Shown piece by piece: positions 34,210-42,537 of a DNA stretch of 64,000 bases. The position numbers and the translations under genes are program-made. Under the pieces are notes generated by a model. It was not told the origin of the DNA. It did not search any database and saw only the letters and a program-made list of their open reading frames with translations. Every line of letters starts with the position of its first letter. The first letter of the stretch is position 1. Origin of the DNA: Mesorhizobium sp. M2E.F.Ca.ET.219.01.1.1 (GTDB taxonomy: Bacteria; Pseudomonadota; Alphaproteobacteria; Rhizobiales; Rhizobiaceae); assembly GCF_004016445.2 (NCBI RefSeq), contig NZ_SADT02000002.1, positions 1,258,928 through 1,322,927 of the forward strand. Direction: 5' to 3'.

Positions 34210-36180
34210 TCAACTGACGATGCGCAGGTTCGACAATTCGTTGCCGATCGCCTTGAAGTCGTCCGAAAGCGTCGCGCCGGTCGAGTTCCAGAACAGCTTC
34301 GCGGGCTTGCTCGGGTCGGTTGGGTCCCTGCGGAAACGCGAGTCCGATGCGCAGGCCTTGAGGGCGGCCATGGCCTTCTTTTCGTCGGTCTTGGTATCGA
34401 CCAGGTCGAGCGAAACGGTCATCACGATGACCCCTGCAGCCTTGGCATTGGAGCAAAGCGTCTGCATGTTCTCGTCGAGCGCGGCGGTGTAGTTGCTGTC
34501 GGTGTAGGTGGTCTTCGGCACGGCGCTGCTCGTGTTCATGAACAAGCGTGTGACGCTGCCTGAACCGGGGTAGGTCAGCCCGGTATATCCGTAGGCGGCA
34601 TAGGTGGACCGGTTGTTGGCGTAGCCGGAGTCGCCGACGGCGCTGTAGGTGTTGGCGCCATCGGTCAGGACGATGACCACCTTGTCGTTGCCTTTTTCGC
34701 TGTTCGGCCGACCTTCGGTGAACGGCTCGTTGCTGGACACGGTCCGCCAGCCCCAGGCAAGGCCTTCGGGCACGTTGGTGTTGCCGGTCGGCGCCATGTC
34801 GTCGATGGCGTCATCCAGTTCCTGTTTCTCAGCCGCCACGCTGACATCCTTGAGCGGCGTGATCGGGCTGGTCGTGCAAGCCGCGTTCGGGCCGTCGCCG
34901 TAGCTCGCGGACGCCGAACCATATGGCTTGACCAGGAAGTATTTGCGCATGTCGGACTGGCGCTGCGACGCCGTCGGGTTGGACGAATAGGGCCAGTCCG
35001 CCCACCAGTTGTTACCGTAGCCGTAGCCGACGCTGCTGACGTCATTGATGCCGTCGCGGTTGAAATCGCGCCAAAGCGTGCCGGCCTCGTCGGGGGCGAA
35101 CATCGGCACGAACAGCGTGGCCGGATTGGCGCTGTCCGGCGTGGTGTCGTCGTCATTGTAAGGGTACGGCCTGGCCTCCACGCAACCCTGCCAACTTGCA
35201 TAGCGGCTGGTGGTGTAGACATAGGTCGGGGACGGCGTGACCCAGTGGCCTTTGTTGCAACTGCCGTCTCTATTGGTGACGTCACAGACATATTGCCTTG
35301 GAGGCTGCACCGTCTCGCGGTCGGACTCGACGGTCATGTCGGAATAGAGGCTGAAGCGGGTGAGCGGCTGATCCTTGGTGTCTCCCCAGCCGGCGCCGCG
35401 CTTGTACCATATGCCGCCGACCTTCTGCGCGTACTTGTTGGGGTCGTTGGCCGAACTCATAGTCGACCAGTCGAAATCCTCGTGGTGGATCGGCGAGACG
35501 CCGTTCAGATCCATCCACGGATCCTGGTCGTGCGTCGGGCCGACATTGACGGAGGCCGAGAACGGTACCAGCGAGAACTGCACCGGCTTTGAGATCTGTT
35601 TCATCTGCTGGGCTTGCTGCGCCAGCGTGTCGACCAGCTGTTTCGCCGCCTGCTTGAGGAGGTCGATGCGTTTCTGGCCGGTGCCCGAGCCGTTGATGCT
35701 CATCGAGCCGGAATTGTCGAGCACCAGCGCTACTTCGAGCGTGTTCTTGAGCCGGACTTCCGATCTGGCACTCACACTTACGTTGGTTTCTCCGGCGGTG
35801 CCGCCATTGAGCAGCATGATGGCCACCGGCAGGAAATAGGGCTTGTATTTGAGCGAGGCCTGGAGAACCAGCGTGCCGCCGCCGGTATTGTTGTTTGGCA
35901 AGGTAACTGTCAGCGCCGTGTTCGCCGCGGCGACATGCGAGAGATTTGCTTCGAAGAATTGTTTGGCGAAAGCCCTTACCTGATCGTCGCTGGCCCCCGA
36001 GACGATCTGCTGCGCTGTGGCGATACCCGCCGCGTCGAGCGCGTTCAGCGTTTCCTGCTTCTGCCTGATCAACTCGGTGTAGTCGACGGCAATCGCCACG
36101 GCGCCCATCAGCGGTATCATCGTGATGACCGTCATCAAGGCGTAGTTACCCCGCCTGTCGCGAAAAAAATCGCGGATCAT
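34210..36180 (-). CDS. TadG-like pilus-assembly/VWA-domain protein, copy 1
   Basis: A 656-residue paralogue of the next gene downstream, with the same architecture: anchor RDRRGNYALMTVITMIPLMG, VWA metal site DNSGSM (Asp155), VIVLTDGANTYS and a closing DDFKAIGNELSNLRIVS. Length and residue order match along the whole protein, so this is a tandem duplication. ATG 36180 follows a GGGGG ribosome site; an upstream in-frame start exists but adds a segment without family resemblance. Probably anchored in the inner membrane with a large periplasmic or surface part. The role may be pilus-related or adhesion; unproven. Confidence 0.85.
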   Translation of the reverse strand: MIRDFFRDRRGNYALMTVITMIPLMGAVAIAVDYTELIRQKQETLNALDAAGIATAQQIVSGASDDQVRAFAKQFFEANLSHVAAANTALTVTLPNNNTGGGTLVLQASLKYKPYFLPVAIMLLNGGTAGETNVSVSARSEVRLKNTLEVALVLDNSGSMSINGSGTGQKRIDLLKQAAKQLVDTLAQQAQQMKQISKPVQFSLVPFSASVNVGPTHDQDPWMDLNGVSPIHHEDFDWSTMSSANDPNKYAQKVGGIWYKRGAGWGDTKDQPLTRFSLYSDMTVESDRETVQPPRQYVCDVTNRDGSCNKGHWVTPSPTYVYTTSRYASWQGCVEARPYPYNDDDTTPDSANPATLFVPMFAPDEAGTLWRDFNRDGINDVSSVGYGYGNNWWADWPYSSNPTASQRQSDMRKYFLVKPYGSASASYGDGPNAACTTSPITPLKDVSVAAEKQELDDAIDDMAPTGNTNVPEGLAWGWRTVSSNEPFTEGRPNSEKGNDKVVIVLTDGANTYSAVGDSGYANNRSTYAAYGYTGLTYPGSGSVTRLFMNTSSAVPKTTYTDSNYTAALDENMQTLCSNAKAAGVIVMTVSLDLVDTKTDEKKAMAALKACASDSRFRRDPTDPSKPAKLFWNSTGATLSDDFKAIGNELSNLRIVS

Positions 36181-36462
36181 TGCATTTACCCCCGCCAAGG
36201 ATCCATGCCGATATACGACCATGGTCGCAGTTGCCGTCGTACCATGGTCATAAATCGTTAAATTTCAGCTTGCGCGAAACTATCAAGAACGCACCGCCTT
36301 TTTGACGGCGTGTTAACCTTGTGCGTGCGGGCAAGCGAGAGCGAGGCCCGGCATGTGGTGATCGGGAAAGCTCGTGACAGGATCAAACGCTTCGGTTATG
36401 CGGGACCGTCCGTGGCCGACTGTCTGTCGCGGCCTGCCAGGAATCAAAATCAGGGACACGGC

Positions 36463-37311
36463 ATGGCGGATTCGCCTGACATCATCACCTCGCTCGACGA
36501 TCTTGCGGGGCGCTACGCGGCCATACTGTGCGACGTATGGGGCGTCGTGCACAATGGCGAATGGCATTTTCCGGCGGCCGCCGCGGCGCTTGCCCGGGCA
36601 CGCGCGGCCAACGTGCCTGTCGTGCTGATCACTAATTCGCCACGCCGCAGCGCCGACGTCATTGCCCAGATGAAGGTCATCGGTGTTCCCGCCGACGCCT
36701 GTGACCGGGTCGTTACTTCCGGCGACGTGACGCGCGACCTGATCGCCGACGGCCCAAGGCGGATCTTCCATATCGGACCGGAGCGCGATTTCACGCTCTA
36801 TGACGGGCTCGATGTCGATCTTGTCGAGGAATTCGAGGCCTCGGGTGTCGTCTGCACCGGTCTCTATGACGACGAGGTCGAGAAGCCCGCCGACTATGCC
36901 GAATTGCTGCAGCGGCTGCGCGCCCGCAACCTGCCTTTCATTTGCGCCAATCCGGATATCCTGGTGGAGCGCGGCGAGCGCACCATCTGGTGCGCCGGCG
37001 CGCTCGCGCGGGATTACGCGCAACTGGGCGGCCGTACGCTGATTGCCGGCAAGCCTTTCGCGCCGATCTACCATGTCGCGATGAAGGAGGTCGCCGGATT
37101 GCTCGGTCGCGCCGTCGAACGAAGCGAGGTTCTCGCCATCGGCGACGGCATGATGACCGATGTCAAGGGCGCGGCCGACAACGGCTTTGACGTGCTCTAT
37201 GTCTCGGGCGGTATCCATGCGCGTGAGCATGGCGACGATCCCGCAAGGCTGGCGGCCTTTCTCGAAAAGCACGGCTACCGGCCGGTCGCCGTCATTCCGC
37301 GCCTGCAATAG
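36463..37311 (+). CDS. Class IIA HAD hydrolase (TIGR01459 type)
   Basis: A 282-residue HAD-superfamily protein with an NagD-like cap. Motif I is ILCDVWGVVHNGE (nucleophile Asp and Asp+2 replaced by Trp as in this subgroup: D-V-W-G), motif II is VLITNSPR, and motif III-IV is AGKPFAPIYHVA...LAIGDGMMTDVKGA. It is a probable phosphatase of unknown substrate. It lies 32 bases before ribF, an arrangement I know from other rhizobia, which suggests a link to flavin or nucleotide metabolism. ATG 36463 has CAGGGA upstream. Confidence 0.88.
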   Translation: MADSPDIITSLDDLAGRYAAILCDVWGVVHNGEWHFPAAAAALARARAANVPVVLITNSPRRSADVIAQMKVIGVPADACDRVVTSGDVTRDLIADGPRRIFHIGPERDFTLYDGLDVDLVEEFEASGVVCTGLYDDEVEKPADYAELLQRLRARNLPFICANPDILVERGERTIWCAGALARDYAQLGGRTLIAGKPFAPIYHVAMKEVAGLLGRAVERSEVLAIGDGMMTDVKGAADNGFDVLYVSGGIHAREHGDDPARLAAFLEKHGYRPVAVIPRLQ

Positions 37312-37343
37312 GTTGATAGTCTGGCCATGACGGGCGCCTCGAC

Positions 37344-38327
37344 ATGACGCAAACCTTCAAACGTCTTTACACGGCCACGCCGCTGCCTGCGCATTTGCGC
37401 GGCGGCGTCGTGGCGATCGGCAATTTCGACGGCGTCCATCGCGGCCACCAGGCCGTCCTGGAGCGCGCGCTGGCTGAGGCCGGCCGCAATGGCGTGCCCG
37501 CCCTGGTGCTCACCTTCGAGCCGCATCCGCGCAAGGTGTTCCGGCCGGAGGTGCCGCTCTTCGTGCTGACGCCGCCGCCGATGAAGGCACGGCTGCTCGC
37601 CGAACTTGGCTTTGCCGCTTTGGTCGAGCAGCCGTTCACGCGTGATTTCGCCTCGCTCTCCGCCGAGGCTTTCGTGACCGATGTGCTGGAGAAGAATCTT
37701 GGCATCCACCATGCCGTTACCGGCTTCGACTTTCATTTCGGCAAGGATCGCCAGGGCGGCCCGGCTTTCCTGATGGCGGCGGGAGAACGGCATGGCTTCG
37801 GCGTGACGCTCGTCGATGCCTTCCGCGATGAAGGCGCCGAAGTGGTCTCGTCGAGCCGCATCCGCGGACTGCTCGCCGAAGGCAAGGTGGAGGAGGCCGC
37901 CGGCCTGCTCGGCTACCGTTTCACCGTCGAGGCCGAAGTGATCGGCGGCCAGCAGCTCGGCCGAACGCTCGGTTTCCCGACCGCCAATATGCGGCTTTCG
38001 CCCGAAGCCGCCCTGAGGGAAGGGATCTACGCCGTCCGATTCCGTCGTGCCGACGGCACGCTTCATGACGGCGTCGCCAGCTTCGGCCGCCGCCCGACCG
38101 TCGACGACAATGGCGCGCCGCTGCTCGAGACATATGTCTTCGATTTTTCCGGCGATCTCTATGGCCAGAACTGCCAGGTGTCGTTCTTCGGCTTTCTGCG
38201 CCCGGAGCTCAAATTCGACGGCCTCGACGCGCTGGTGGCGCAGATGAAGAAGGACGAGGCCGAGGCGAGGGCGCTGCTGGCGGGCGCGCGGCCGCTGTCG
38301 CAACTGGATAGCGAAATCGCGTTCTGA
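37344..38327 (+). CDS. ribF: Bifunctional riboflavin kinase / FAD synthetase
   Basis: A 327-residue RibF. The N-terminal FAD synthetase domain (residues 1-185) has GNFDGVHRGHQAVL with the HxGH nucleotidyltransferase motif, and SSSRIRGLLAEG near residue 175. The C-terminal flavokinase domain has GRTLGFPTANMRL and the later RPTVDDNGAPLLETYVFDF. It makes FMN and then FAD from riboflavin. Its last 16 codons and stop are duplicated about 860 bases downstream, so the present 3' end may have been supplied by an insertion. Confidence 0.97.
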   Translation: MTQTFKRLYTATPLPAHLRGGVVAIGNFDGVHRGHQAVLERALAEAGRNGVPALVLTFEPHPRKVFRPEVPLFVLTPPPMKARLLAELGFAALVEQPFTRDFASLSAEAFVTDVLEKNLGIHHAVTGFDFHFGKDRQGGPAFLMAAGERHGFGVTLVDAFRDEGAEVVSSSRIRGLLAEGKVEEAAGLLGYRFTVEAEVIGGQQLGRTLGFPTANMRLSPEAALREGIYAVRFRRADGTLHDGVASFGRRPTVDDNGAPLLETYVFDFSGDLYGQNCQVSFFGFLRPELKFDGLDALVAQMKKDEAEARALLAGARPLSQLDSEIAF

Positions 38328-38329
38328 TC
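38279..38329 (+). repeat. Direct repeat copy A, the 3' end of ribF
   Basis: These 51 bases, which run to one base past the ribF stop codon, match 39140-39190 at 48 positions, with the final 32 bases identical. They form the left boundary of a small cassette carrying one glycosyltransferase gene. Confidence 0.9.
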
Positions 38330-38419
38330 TCGCGGTTTTGAGGCAGATCCGGCAAGCGTTGAACCAGGAATTGTGGCCTCTTCTCGATTCTGCTCTACTG
38401 CAAAGGCCGGGAGATGCTC

Positions 38420-39121
38420 ATGACGAATATTCTCGTCGCGATTGCCTGTTATGGCGGCAATATGAAGGTCCAGTGCGCCGTCAGCCTAGTTGCTTTGTGT
38501 TCGAATTTCGCGGCGCGCGGCGTCCTCTTCGAAATCAGATATCGTGACAGCGCCGATGTCGCGGCCAATCGAAATCACCTGGCTTCGATTGCCCTGTCGC
38601 AGCCTGAACGCACGCACCTGCTGTTCGTTGACAGCGATATGGAATTCAGGCCGCAGACGGTATTCCGGATGCTGCAACTGGATCGGCCGATCATCGGCTG
38701 CGTCTATCCCAAACGGCGACTGGCTTCATCTTCGCTCGAGGACTTCGTCGTCAATGTCGGCGACCAAACGCGGCTTCACGTGCTGAACGGTATTTGCCAA
38801 GTCGCTGGCGTGGGCATGGGGCTGACGCTTGTCCATCGTACAGTTCTTGAGCAGATGGTTGACACGGGAGAGCTTCGCCAATGGAGGCCAGACAGGTCAG
38901 GTCCGCCGCACTACGGCTTCTTCGATCCGATCGCGACGAAGAGCAACTATACTTCCGAGGATCTCTCCTTCTGCAACAGATGGACCGAGCTCTGCAACGG
39001 CCAGATTTGCGCCCTTGTCGACGAAGAAATCGGACACGTTGGAGAATTCACATACAAAGCGCGCCTACTGGATCATGTCGGCGGGATGCGAGACGGTTCG
39101 AACCAAAAGCCGTTGCCGTAA
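38420..39121 (+). CDS. Glycosyltransferase-like protein inside the ribF repeat cassette
   Basis: A 233-residue GT-A-like protein. It shows a DxD-type metal motif in LLFVDSDMEFRPQTVFRML (about residue 75), followed by IIGCVYPKRRL and a C-terminal TSEDLSFCNRWTELCNGQ, a layout seen in small family-2-like transferases. No signal or membrane segment. ATG 38420 has GGGAG seven bases upstream. Base composition is lower in GC than ribF. The gene fills the space between two copies of the ribF 3' end, with no integrase, so it looks like cargo of a past insertion. The sugar is unknown. Confidence 0.72.
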   Translation: MTNILVAIACYGGNMKVQCAVSLVALCSNFAARGVLFEIRYRDSADVAANRNHLASIALSQPERTHLLFVDSDMEFRPQTVFRMLQLDRPIIGCVYPKRRLASSSLEDFVVNVGDQTRLHVLNGICQVAGVGMGLTLVHRTVLEQMVDTGELRQWRPDRSGPPHYGFFDPIATKSNYTSEDLSFCNRWTELCNGQICALVDEEIGHVGEFTYKARLLDHVGGMRDGSNQKPLP

Positions 39122-39139
39122 ACGAAGACGAGCGCGTTG

Positions 39140-39190
39140 GCGGGCGTGCGCCCGCTCTCGCAACTGGATAGCGAAATCGCGTTCTGATCG
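39140..39190 (+). repeat. Direct repeat copy B, ribF 3'-end remnant
   Basis: This copy still encodes LAGVRPLSQLDSEIAF and a stop in one frame, against LAGARPLSQLDSEIAF in ribF. It has no start codon or ribosome site of its own and is a gene-end remnant. It forms the right boundary of the cassette. Confidence 0.9.
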
Positions 39191-39200
39191 CCGCTTGCCT

Positions 39201-39755
39201 CTACCGCTTCAGCGCCAGCCCGATGGCGATGAAGCTCCAGCCCTGGAAGACCAAGTCGATCGCCAGGAAGATGCCAAGCACCCAAAGGCTGTTCACCGGC
39301 CAGCCCATGGCGATCATCAGGCCGAGCAGAATGGTGATGATGCCGGCCGCGAGCAGCCATCCCCAGCCTTGCTCCGGCCGGTGGCTGAAGGCTACCCAGG
39401 ACCGCAAAAGTCCGGAGGCGATGAGCGCGATGGCGAGCAGCAGCGTCAGCACCGCCGAGGCGAGCAGCGGGTTGTCGAAGGCGAAAAAGCCCGCGACGGC
39501 GTAGAGCAGGCCGCTCAGCAGCCAGTAGAAGAAACGTCCCCAGGTCTTGACCCCGAAGGCGTGGATGATCTCGATGATGCCAGCCATCAGCATCAGCCAA
39601 CCGACGACATACACCGAGGCGACGGTGGCGATGAACAGATTGCCGAAGGCGATGCCGCCGAAGATCAGCAGCAGCACGCCGAGCGCCACGAACCATCCCC
39701 ATTTGTCCCGCGTCTGGCCGATTGCGTCTCTGAGAGCGTCGCTTGGCAAAGTCAT
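39201..39755 (-). CDS. HdeD family membrane protein
   Basis: A 184-residue protein with six regularly spaced transmembrane helices, e.g. WFVALGVLLLIFGGIAFGN and VGWLMLMAGIIEIIHAFGV, ending GWSFIAIGLALKR. This is the HdeD (DUF308) pattern, linked to acid resistance in E. coli, though in rhizobia the role is untested. GGGAGA seven bases before the ATG fixes the start. Monocistronic; its stop lies 11 bases from the right-hand ribF repeat. Confidence 0.9.
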   Translation of the reverse strand: MTLPSDALRDAIGQTRDKWGWFVALGVLLLIFGGIAFGNLFIATVASVYVVGWLMLMAGIIEIIHAFGVKTWGRFFYWLLSGLLYAVAGFFAFDNPLLASAVLTLLLAIALIASGLLRSWVAFSHRPEQGWGWLLAAGIITILLGLMIAMGWPVNSLWVLGIFLAIDLVFQGWSFIAIGLALKR

Positions 39756-39876
39756 GGTTTCATCTCCCTCGAAAATTCACCACCGGTCGTGCGGTGAAAG
39801 GAAGCTAGACTGAATGGCATTGTCCGTCCAGCAACACGAGCGGAACCCACGGGCGGCCGGGCTGTGCCCGAGCCTG

Positions 39877-39970
39877 GAGCAATTCCAGGAAAAGTGTGAG
39901 CGGTTAGGTTCGGCGCGTTCGCCGGAGCCTTCCGCCGGGAATTGCGTGAAAACGAGGAGATAGAGCGGTT
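39877..39970. repeat. Rhizobial intergenic repetitive element
   Basis: The block opens GAGCAATTCCAGGAAAAGTG and closes with ATTGCGTGAAAACGAGGAGA then TAGAGCGGTT. I recognise this as a motif scattered between genes in Mesorhizobium and relatives. No coding content. Recognition is from memory. Confidence 0.65.
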
Positions 39971-39991
39971 CGCCGTTTCCTTGAAACGGCG
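39971..39991 (-). terminator. Hairpin ending the minus-strand glycosyltransferase operon
   Basis: CGCCGTTTC-CTT-GAAACGGCG is a perfect 9-base stem with a 3-base loop, 4 bases past the stop of the GT4 gene. Likely terminator or mRNA end stabiliser. Confidence 0.6.
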
Positions 39992-39994
39992 AAA

Positions 39995-41431
39995 CTAAGG
40001 CGCTCGTTCTCGCGCCGGCGTGACTTCATCCGGGAACGGCGCAAGCGTGGCCTCCAGCGTCTCCCGGCCAGCCTGCTCCCAGCTTCGCGCCGTGAATTCG
40101 CCGGCCTTCGCTTCATAGGAAGTTCGGACCTCGGGCGAGGTGATCCATTCCCGCATGGCCTTTTCCCATCCTTCGACATCGAGTGGGTCAAGGCAGAGTC
40201 CGAACGGACCCACCACTTCGGGGATGGCTCCGCCTGTCGAGGCGATCAGCGCCTTTCCGTAGGCCAGCGCCTCCACGGGCGGCAGTCCATATCCCTCATA
40301 GAGCGACGGGTACACGCAGAACGCACTGTTTTGGTAGAGCAGGGACAACGTTCCGTCATCGACGTTGTCGAGATGGACAAGGCTCTGGCCGTAGTCGGGA
40401 TGGCTGTGAAGCTTCGCCAGGACCGCATCGACCATCCAGCCGCTGCGGCCGACGAAAACCAGCTTCATGCCGCTATGCGCGACCGTTCCGTCCTGAACGA
40501 GGCGCCGCCAGACGTCCATGAGCAACGAATGGTTCTTGCGCGGTTCGATGGTGGAAACGAACAGGATGTAGCGGCCTGCCTCAAGTCTGTCCGGCAGGGG
40601 GCCGTCCGCCTTCGATTTGCGCGCGCTGTCGCAGCCGAGCGGGACCAGTTTCAGTTCCGGCAGGTGAAGGCCGAGCCCGGCGGCATGCTCCTCCACATCG
40701 GCGGTGACACGCTTCGACGTCAGGATGAAGCGGTCCGCCAGCCCGATCGCGAGATTCACGTAATCCGTGAATCTCGTGACGTCATGCGGTTTGTACCATT
40801 CGGGAAACTGGATCGGGATGATGTCGTTCAGCAGCACGATCAGCTTTGCGCCGGCCGAGTGGCACTCGCGCGAAATGAGCTCGATATCGGTGTGCGACCA
40901 GTCGCTGTTCATCAAAAGCAGATGGTCGCCGGCTATGAGGTCGTGTTTGTTGCCGGCCACCGTCCGCAGCGGCACGATCCGCACCTTTGAACCGTCCTCG
41001 CGAGCGATCAGCCGCCGTTCATTCGCTTTCATCAGGCGGTTTTCGATCCGCTCGAGGAAAGGACGAAAACCGCTGCCGGGATTGTGCCGGACGAACGCGC
41101 CGATTTCCGTTATCAGGACACGGCGCGGTTTCATGATCGCCACCAGCGCCCGCCGGGCCCAGTTCGGCCAGCGATCGTAAAACCGCATCTTGATGCGCGC
41201 CGGGTCCGGATGGAAACTCATGTCGCATGAGATGTCGCCGGCGGTGATTTCTGCCGCAATCCGCGGCGAAACCTGCTTGAGGACCCGGTCGACCGGGTCG
41301 AACACCGTGAACGCCACCTCGGAGGCCGTGAACGCGGCTGCGGCCGCGCTGTAATGCCGCTGCACGCGGACCAGGCCGACCGGAGGGCCGAGCCAGCGCG
41401 CCATGCTGGTGAGATCTACGACAAGCCGCAT
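39995..41431 (-). CDS. Glycosyltransferase family 4 protein
   Basis: A 478-residue GT-B glycosyltransferase. The N-terminal half has a Rossmann-like acceptor domain (LLLMNSDWSHTDIELISREC, LIVLLNDIIPIQFPEW). The C-terminal half has the donor site: YILFVSTIEPRKNHSLLMDV (about residue 300) and YPSLYEGYGLPPVEALAYGK with the E-x7-E motif (about residue 390). Such proteins build O-antigen, capsule or exopolysaccharide in the cytoplasm. ATG 41431 lies 13 bases after the stop of the GT2 gene, so they are co-transcribed. Confidence 0.9.
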   Translation of the reverse strand: MRLVVDLTSMARWLGPPVGLVRVQRHYSAAAAAFTASEVAFTVFDPVDRVLKQVSPRIAAEITAGDISCDMSFHPDPARIKMRFYDRWPNWARRALVAIMKPRRVLITEIGAFVRHNPGSGFRPFLERIENRLMKANERRLIAREDGSKVRIVPLRTVAGNKHDLIAGDHLLLMNSDWSHTDIELISRECHSAGAKLIVLLNDIIPIQFPEWYKPHDVTRFTDYVNLAIGLADRFILTSKRVTADVEEHAAGLGLHLPELKLVPLGCDSARKSKADGPLPDRLEAGRYILFVSTIEPRKNHSLLMDVWRRLVQDGTVAHSGMKLVFVGRSGWMVDAVLAKLHSHPDYGQSLVHLDNVDDGTLSLLYQNSAFCVYPSLYEGYGLPPVEALAYGKALIASTGGAIPEVVGPFGLCLDPLDVEGWEKAMREWITSPEVRTSYEAKAGEFTARSWEQAGRETLEATLAPFPDEVTPARERAP

Positions 41432-41444
41432 CAACCGGGCCACA

Positions 41445-42410
41445 TCAGCTAGGCCGCATCTTGGCAGGACGCGCAATCATCCTGCGCCAGGCCAGTCGAG
41501 GCCCGAGCGCGAGCGTCCTGAACGAGGGGGCGCCGACAGCCGCGAGGAGCAGCAGCTTGCAGGTTGTGGCCAAGGGTATGCCCGTCGTTCGCAACAGCAA
41601 TTCGATGTCGCGTCTTTCCAGGCTCGAGATACCGGCCCCCGTGGCGGCGCGCCATGCCAGAAAGGTTCCGATGGCCTCCGTGGGTTGGCTGCTTGTGTCG
41701 AACGGCTCGGCGCGGGAGCGGCGCAACAGCGCCGACTGCCTGGCCAGCGCCGCGGCCGCCTTTTGCTGATCCTCCTTGACGCGCGACACCTGCCCCGGGT
41801 GCGAGCGCAATTTGACCAGCCGCGCATCCATATTGGCCAGCTTTCCGGTCTCGGAAAGCCGCAGCCACAGATCGTAATCCTCCGCATAGGTGAATGCGCG
41901 ACGGTAGCCTCCCATGCGCCGGACGGCCTCGGTCCGGAACATCACCGTCGGATGAAGCATGGGATTGTATCTGGTAAGGGCAGAGCGCAAGGGCTCGTTG
42001 CCGATGGGAACCTCCATTGGCCTCAACGATTTTCCGTCCCCGTCGATCTGCCATCCCGCCGTGCCGAGCAGCTGCAGATCGGCATCCGCGTCGAAACGCG
42101 CCGCCTGCAGGCGCAACCTGTCGGGCAGCGAGATGTCGTCGCCATCCATGCGCGCCACAAGAGGGGCCTGCGCCAGCGCAATTCCCATATTGAGCGCGTC
42201 GACGATGCCTTTGCCGCGATTGGCGACAACCTTGACGCGGCCATCGCCCTCGCCGAGCGACGTCGCGATCGCGGCGCTGTCGTCCGAGGAGCCATCGTCG
42301 ATGACGATGACTTCGATATCAGCCAGATCCTGGTCCAGAATGCTTTGCAGGGCTTCGCCGACATAGCGCGCGCCGTTTTTCACCGGAATGATCACACTTA
42401 CTGTCGGCAA
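41445..42410 (-). CDS. Glycosyltransferase family 2 protein
   Basis: A 321-residue GT-A transferase. It opens PTVSVIIPVKNGARYVGEAL, has DIEVIVIDDGSSDDSA (about residue 35) and the metal motif ARMDGDDISLPDRL (about residue 80), and an acceptor segment FTYAEDYDLWLRLSETG. TTG at 42410 is preferred because AAGGA lies 7 bases upstream and family-2 enzymes start just before this strand; a TTG at 42509 is in frame. Second gene of a three-gene minus-strand set. Sugar unknown. Confidence 0.88.
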   Translation of the reverse strand: MPTVSVIIPVKNGARYVGEALQSILDQDLADIEVIVIDDGSSDDSAAIATSLGEGDGRVKVVANRGKGIVDALNMGIALAQAPLVARMDGDDISLPDRLRLQAARFDADADLQLLGTAGWQIDGDGKSLRPMEVPIGNEPLRSALTRYNPMLHPTVMFRTEAVRRMGGYRRAFTYAEDYDLWLRLSETGKLANMDARLVKLRSHPGQVSRVKEDQQKAAAALARQSALLRRSRAEPFDTSSQPTEAIGTFLAWRAATGAGISSLERRDIELLLRTTGIPLATTCKLLLLAAVGAPSFRTLALGPRLAWRRMIARPAKMRPS

Positions 42411-42537
42411 CAGAACGTCCTTGCGATAATCGGGCGTGACCGAATGACCGTCGAATCGGCCAGTTTGGGTACGGGGTGCTTGCGGTCTGGACTCAAGGTT
42501 CCATCGCAAAGTTCGATCACTGTGTCGACTGCCAATG

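Noticed and set aside
32833..34563. 576-codon plus-strand frame opposite the TadG-like genes
   Set aside because: Antisense shadow; it crosses the junction of two clearly related minus-strand genes.
38330..39139. Possible transposase or integrase in the ribF repeat cassette
   Set aside because: Both strands were read; only the GT-A-like gene is present and no terminal inverted repeats were found.
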